This document shows positions 59,810 to 64,000 of a stretch of DNA of 64,000 nucleotides, in pieces. This DNA comes from Rhizobium cauense. GTDB taxonomy: Bacteria; Pseudomonadota; Alphaproteobacteria; Rhizobiales; Rhizobiaceae. How positions within the stretch are numbered: position 1 is the stretch's first letter; each line of letters opens with the position of its first letter. A program made the position numbers and the translations under genes. Below the pieces are notes generated by a model. That model was given only the letters and a program-made list of their open reading frames with translations, made no database searches and was not told where the DNA came from. The stretch spans positions 186,001 to 250,000 of the forward strand of contig NZ_JAEUAT010000008.1 in assembly GCF_019511525.1 (NCBI RefSeq), given 5' to 3'.

Positions 59810-61390
59810 TCACTCCGCCGCGGGAACGAGGGTTTCGGAAATCAGCTCGGCTTCCGGCTCGTCGTCCGGCGCCGGTCCCTTCTGGATGGCGCGGATCATC
59901 AGCGTCATCTCGACGATAATCAGCGCGGTATAAAGGACGGCAAAGCCGATGATTGTCATCAGTACGGTGCTTGCGCCGAGGCTCGACACCGCCATTGCTG
60001 TCGGCAGCACGCCTTCGATAACCCATGGCTGGCGTCCGATTTCGGCAACGATCCAGCCGGCTTCGATGGCGATCCATGGAAGCGGGATGGCGAAGACGGC
60101 AATCTTAAGCAGGAGAGGGTACTTGTCCAAGTGGCGCCGTGCCGAGAGCCAGAAGAAGGTCGCCGTCAGGACGATGAAGAACATGCCGAGCCCGACCATG
60201 ATGCGGAACGACCAGAAGAGCGTCGGCACATGCGGAATGGTGTCGCGCGCGGCCTGGGCGATCTGTGCATCGGTTGCCTGGCGGGGATCGTCGACGTAGC
60301 GCTTCAGGAGCAGCCCGTAGCCGAGCTGATGCCCGAGGTCTTCGAAGGACGAGCGGATCTGCGGTGCGATACCGTCCGGCGTTGCCGAAGCGCGGATCTG
60401 CATCAGCGCGTCGTAGGCCTTGATACCCTCGCGGATGCGGACCTCCGCCTGCTGCTCGAGCTTGTCGATGCCCGGGATCTCGGTAGTCAGCGAGCGCGTG
60501 CCGATGAGGCCCATGACCCAGGGAATGTGGACGGCAAAGTGTGTCTCGCGCGCTTCCTGATCGGGGAAGCCGAAGGCGGTGAAGGCGGCGGGCGCCGGTT
60601 CCGTCTTCCACATGGCTTCGATCGCGGCGAGCTTCATCTTCTGGTTTTCAGTGGCGAGATAGCCGCTTTCGTCACCGAGGACGACGACCGACAGCGCCGA
60701 GGCAAGGCCGAAGGACGCGGCAACCGTCATGGACCGCTTGGCGATCTCGATGTGCCGTCCCTTCAAGAGGTACCAGGCCGAGACGCCGAGCACGAAGATC
60801 GACGCGCAGACATAGCCGGCCGAAACCGTGTGGACGAACTTCGCCTGGGCAACCGGGTTGAAAACCACGTCGAAGAAGCTGGTCACCTCCATGCGCATCG
60901 TCTGCGGGTTCAGTGCCGAACCGACCGGGTTCTGCATCCAGCCGTTGGCGACGAGGATCCAGAGGGCCGAGAAGTTGGAACCCAGAGCCACACACCATGT
61001 CGCCACCAGGTGACCGACCTTGGAAAGCTTGTCCCATCCGAAGAAGAACAGACCGACGAAGGTCGCCTCGAGGAAGAAGGCCATCAGCCCTTCGATGGCC
61101 AGAGGCGCGCCGAAGATGTCGCCTACATAATAGCTGTAGTAGCTCCAGTTCATGCCGAACTGGAATTCCATGACGATGCCGGTGGCGACGCCGATGGCGA
61201 AATTGATGCCGAAGAGTACGCCCCAGAACTTCGTCATCTGACGCCAGATGTGGCGACCCGTCATGACATAGACGGTTTCCATGATGGCGAGCAGCACGGA
61301 GAGCCCGAGCGTCAAAGGCACGAATAAAAAGTGGTAAAGCGCGGTCAGCGCAAATTGGAAGCGCGATAGCGCAACTATGTCTAGTTCCAT
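59810..61390 (-). CDS. cydA: Cytochrome bd ubiquinol oxidase subunit I
   Basis: A 526-residue heme-bearing subunit. ALYHFLFVPLTLGL holds the heme b ligand region, and MVGLGMFFIVL the Met ligand region. AEIGRQPWVIEGVLPT is the GRQPW motif that marks a bd-type oxidase. The quinol (Q-loop) region contains KLEQQAEVRIREGIKAYDA. ATG at 61390 with GGGAGAAAGA upstream, 76 bases after cydC. The opposite-strand open frame of 763 codons here is an artefact of codon bias. Confidence 0.96.
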   Translation of the reverse strand: MELDIVALSRFQFALTALYHFLFVPLTLGLSVLLAIMETVYVMTGRHIWRQMTKFWGVLFGINFAIGVATGIVMEFQFGMNWSYYSYYVGDIFGAPLAIEGLMAFFLEATFVGLFFFGWDKLSKVGHLVATWCVALGSNFSALWILVANGWMQNPVGSALNPQTMRMEVTSFFDVVFNPVAQAKFVHTVSAGYVCASIFVLGVSAWYLLKGRHIEIAKRSMTVAASFGLASALSVVVLGDESGYLATENQKMKLAAIEAMWKTEPAPAAFTAFGFPDQEARETHFAVHIPWVMGLIGTRSLTTEIPGIDKLEQQAEVRIREGIKAYDALMQIRASATPDGIAPQIRSSFEDLGHQLGYGLLLKRYVDDPRQATDAQIAQAARDTIPHVPTLFWSFRIMVGLGMFFIVLTATFFWLSARRHLDKYPLLLKIAVFAIPLPWIAIEAGWIVAEIGRQPWVIEGVLPTAMAVSSLGASTVLMTIIGFAVLYTALIIVEMTLMIRAIQKGPAPDDEPEAELISETLVPAAE

Positions 61391-61466
61391 TGTCTTTCTC
61401 CCACGGCCCCACGGGGTATGAAGAGTTTCCGCCAGGCCGGATTGCCGGGCGGTCATGCGGGTTGGC

Positions 61467-63155
61467 TCAGTCCGGTCTCAGCCGGTTCAAAGCCTTTTCG
61501 AACGCCGCCTCTCCACGGCGTGAAACTTCTGTGATGCGCCCATCCTCCATGACGGCGATGACATCAGCTATTGCGGCTTCGCGACGGATATGCGTGGCAA
61601 TGACGAGCGAGCGTCCCTCCGCCTTGTCAGCCAGGCGGGTCATGACGTCGCGCGCGGTTGCGCCGTCGAGGCCCTCCGTCGGCTCGTCCAGCAGCCAGAG
61701 CGGCGTGTCGCGAAGGAACAGGCGGGCAAGAGCAAGGCGGCGCGACTGACCGCCCGAGAGCCCCATGCCCCCTTCGCCGAGTTGGGTGTCGAGGCCGCGC
61801 GGTAGTGCGGTGACATCGTGAAGGAGGCCGGCCGCAGCGAGCGCCTCGTGCAAGGCAGCGTCCCTTGCATCAGGATTTGCTAGCTGGAGATTGCCGCGGA
61901 GACTGTCCCGGAAAAGCTCGGTGCGCTGCGTGAGCAGTGTGGCGGCGAAGCATTCGACGCTTCCTTGGCTGGCGCGCATTTCGGCAGCAAGGAGCGCAAG
62001 CAGCGTCGATTTTCCTGCTCCGCTGGTGCCGACGAGCGCCAACTTTTCACCGGCCATCAGATCGAGATCGACGCAGTGAAGCACGGGCGTTTCCATGTGA
62101 TAGCCGGCGCTCACCTTCTGCAGGCGAAACGCAAATCCGGGCTGCGACGCAACGTTGGGGTGTTGATCTTCATCAGCCGACAGACGAGGTGCAATGCGGC
62201 GCGCGGCAAGAAGCGTGCGGCCAAGTTCCATCGCTCCGCGGCGGAGGGCGCCGAAAGGTTCGATCGCCGCGAAGGTGATCAGTACAGCAAGGGCGGCGAC
62301 CGGCGGGCTGATGGTGCCCGCTTCCGCAAGCGCTGCGACGGCCAGAAGCGAACCGGCGAGCAGAGCGGTGGTTGTCAGGCCAAACCCGAATGTGACGCCG
62401 GCTTCGATGCGGTTCAGGCGATCGTCGGCATTGGCGGCGTAGCTGTCTGCATCGGCAATTGCCACGCGTTGGGCAACGAGGCGTCCGGCCATCAGCAAAT
62501 CCGTTTGTCCGGCGACGAGATCAATGGTGCGGGCGCGAATGGCCTCGATCCCGTAAGTTCGGCGGCGGGCATGTTTTATTGCCCGGCGCCCAGCAAGTAG
62601 CGGGATGCCGAGACCTGCGACGAGCAGCGCGGTACCTGCAGCTAGCCCAAAGAACGGGTTCATAAGGCCAAGGGCCACGCAGGCCGCAAGTGCTGCGACA
62701 ACGGCAACGGCTGCCGGAACCAGGACACGCAGGTATAGGGAATCGAGCGCATCGATGTCGCCGGTCAGCCGGAAGAGCAGGCGGGCTGGCCGGCGTGAGA
62801 GCTCGCGTGCGGCGCCGGGTGCCGCCCATCCACGAAACAGGCGCTCGCGCAGGGCGGCGAGCACGCTCAGCGTTGCGTCATGAGTGGTCAACCGCTCTCC
62901 GTAGCGCGAAGCCGTCCGACCGAGCGCGAGCAGGCGAATGCCTGCCGACGGCATGAAGACGTCGAAGGTCGCGACCGTTGCTGCCGAAAGTCCGGCGATG
63001 CCGGCTGCCGTGATGAACCAACCGGAGAGGCCGAGCAGGGCAATTCCTGCCGACACCGTGGTTGCGGAAAGGGCAGCACCGAGGAGCAGGCCACGACGGC
63101 GTTCCGCCAAGAAAAGCTTTACGATCGGCTTGAGGTTGGAAAGCGATGCACTCAT
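61467..63155 (-). CDS. cydC: Heterodimeric ABC exporter subunit CydC
   Basis: A 562-residue half-transporter: six-helix membrane domain (about 20-300) fused to an ATPase with Walker A GTSGAGKSTLL, signature LSGGQSRRLALARLF and Walker B LWLLDEPTEGLD. With CydD it moves cysteine and glutathione to the periplasm, needed to assemble cytochrome bd. Start overlaps the cydD stop (ATGA). Confidence 0.94.
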   Translation of the reverse strand: MSASLSNLKPIVKLFLAERRRGLLLGAALSATTVSAGIALLGLSGWFITAAGIAGLSAATVATFDVFMPSAGIRLLALGRTASRYGERLTTHDATLSVLAALRERLFRGWAAPGAARELSRRPARLLFRLTGDIDALDSLYLRVLVPAAVAVVAALAACVALGLMNPFFGLAAGTALLVAGLGIPLLAGRRAIKHARRRTYGIEAIRARTIDLVAGQTDLLMAGRLVAQRVAIADADSYAANADDRLNRIEAGVTFGFGLTTTALLAGSLLAVAALAEAGTISPPVAALAVLITFAAIEPFGALRRGAMELGRTLLAARRIAPRLSADEDQHPNVASQPGFAFRLQKVSAGYHMETPVLHCVDLDLMAGEKLALVGTSGAGKSTLLALLAAEMRASQGSVECFAATLLTQRTELFRDSLRGNLQLANPDARDAALHEALAAAGLLHDVTALPRGLDTQLGEGGMGLSGGQSRRLALARLFLRDTPLWLLDEPTEGLDGATARDVMTRLADKAEGRSLVIATHIRREAAIADVIAVMEDGRITEVSRRGEAAFEKALNRLRPD

Positions 63156-64000
63156 TCGGCGGCCTCCCGCGCACTTTCGGGATCAAGGACGATCGTTCGA
63201 TCCATGCGGGCGGCGAGGCGTGGATCATGGGTTGCGACGACGAGCGTGCGCCCCTTGGCAAGCGCAAGCAGGCTTTCCGTGATCTCGTTTGCGGTCTCAG
63301 TGTCGAGGTGCGCTGTCGGCTCGTCAGCAAGCACAATAAAGGCTTCGGGATTGCAAGCGGCGCGGGCGATGGCGAGGCGCAGCGCTTCGCCGCCGGACAC
63401 ACCTATGCCACTGTCGCCAAGCGGACGGCGAGTATGGCTGCGGGCGAACCGCCTGAGCTTTGCGAGATCGAGGGCTTGTGCCACAGCTTGCGTGGAAACA
63501 CCCGGGCGGCCGAGCGAAATGTTGCCGGCAACAGTGCCCGCAAATATGTGCGGCTTCTGGCCAATCCAGGCGATGCCGGTTGCAACGCAAGGGTTTGCGG
63601 GCTGTCCGTCGATGGTGACGCTGCCAGTTTCGCAGGCTGCGTGGCCTGCGATCAGGGCAAGCAACGTCGACTTGCCCGAGCCGCTGGCGCCGAGCAATGC
63701 AACATGCTCGCCGGGATGGATGCTCAGATTGAAGTCGTCGATGGCGGCGTTGCTTTCCTTGCTGTAGTGGAAGCCGGCATTTTCGAGGCGAATGGCGCCA
63801 GCCGTTTCGTTTGCGGGAGAATCGGCAGCAACAGGCAATTGCAGGCCATCCGCGCTCAGCCCATCGATTGCATTTATCGCCGCTTCGCCGGCGGCGCGAT
63901 CATGCCAGACCGCCGAGAGTTCACGCAGTGGCTCGAAGAAAGCAGGCGCCAGCAGCAAGACGAAGAGACCGCTCGTCAGGTCGAGGCCGCTTGTCCAGGC
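63152..64000 (-). CDS. cydD: Heterodimeric ABC exporter subunit CydD, 5' end missing
   Basis: The 3' part of cydD, open to the window end; the start lies beyond base 64000. Visible are the last membrane helix region (SGLFVLLLAPAFFEPLREL), the ATPase with Walker A GASGSGKSTLLALIAG, signature VSGGEALRLAIARAA and Walker B FIVLADEPTAHLD. Partner of CydC in the thiol exporter for cytochrome bd assembly. Its stop overlaps the cydC start, showing translational coupling. Confidence 0.93.
   Translation of the reverse strand, partial: AWTSGLDLTSGLFVLLLAPAFFEPLRELSAVWHDRAAGEAAINAIDGLSADGLQLPVAADSPANETAGAIRLENAGFHYSKESNAAIDDFNLSIHPGEHVALLGASGSGKSTLLALIAGHAACETGSVTIDGQPANPCVATGIAWIGQKPHIFAGTVAGNISLGRPGVSTQAVAQALDLAKLRRFARSHTRRPLGDSGIGVSGGEALRLAIARAACNPEAFIVLADEPTAHLDTETANEITESLLALAKGRTLVVATHDPRLAARMDRTIVLDPESAREAAE

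Noticed and set aside
59036..61327. 763-codon open frame opposite cydA and cydB
   Set aside because: Antisense shadow; Arg/His/Glu-rich product without known domains, while cydA and cydB are certain.

Overview
The window is chromosomal DNA of an alphaproteobacterium of the Rhizobiaceae, most likely Rhizobium. Base composition is high in G+C, genes are tightly packed, and the gene content fits: a trxB-lsrB block followed by tandem AbcR-type small RNAs, a lipopolysaccharide-core cluster next to greA, a Porin_2-type porin, BA14K-like and DUF930 proteins, and a long rhizobial-type CarB. I see no rRNA, tRNA, CRISPR array, phage or insertion sequence. The assignment rests on recognising proteins and gene order, not on a database search.

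Layout. 0-5 kb: a BA14K-like secreted protein, a cold-shock protein, a DMT exporter, and a minus-strand group made of a tiny membrane protein with a sortase-like sorting signal, a class-GN-type sortase and a periplasmic sugar dehydrogenase. 5-10 kb: aspartate aminotransferase, a Ca2+/H+ antiporter, a DUF2188 protein, an APH(6)-like kinase and an old-yellow-enzyme reductase behind an ArsR regulator. 10.7-13.1 kb: two tandem AbcR-type sRNAs, the LysR regulator lsrB/vtlR, and trxB. 13.3-18.3 kb: lrp, three glycosyltransferases (lpsC, lpsD, lpsE), then lpsB and greA facing them. 18.5-21.2 kb: a radical-SAM protein and a fused DUF4130-UdgX protein. 21.3-35.3 kb: a hydrolase, carB, a zinc dehydrogenase, a PAP2 membrane protein, a zinc metallopeptidase, MFS and MATE exporters, small enzymes and carA. 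35.5-46.6 kb: yqeY, an unknown gene, dnaG, recQ, kbl, tdh, a GFA protein and rpoD. 46.7-58.4 kb: accessory genes, including a TonB-like DUF930 protein, an AraC regulator with an EamA exporter, a porin, a LysR regulator, two paralogous small secreted proteins, a NUDIX hydrolase and free-methionine-sulfoxide reductase. 58.5-64 kb: the cytochrome bd operon cydDCABX, with cydD cut by the window end.

How the parts work together. trxB, lsrB, both AbcR RNAs, arsR and the reductase gene all lie on the minus strand, which links redox control to post-transcriptional control of transport genes. The cyd genes form a complete set (oxidase, small subunit and the exporter needed for its assembly). carA and carB encode one enzyme but lie about 8 kb apart. 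dnaG and rpoD, often neighbours, are separated here by recQ, kbl, tdh and a GFA gene.

The most unusual points are: (i) a sortase and substrate pair in which the catalytic histidine position reads Asp and the substrate is reduced to a signal segment plus sorting signal; (ii) the DUF4130-UdgX fusion with a radical-SAM partner; (iii) the paired AbcR RNAs with near-identical promoters; (iv) several palindromic operator candidates; and (v) small genes that simple length cut-offs miss (a 53-codon gene and the 36-codon cydX).
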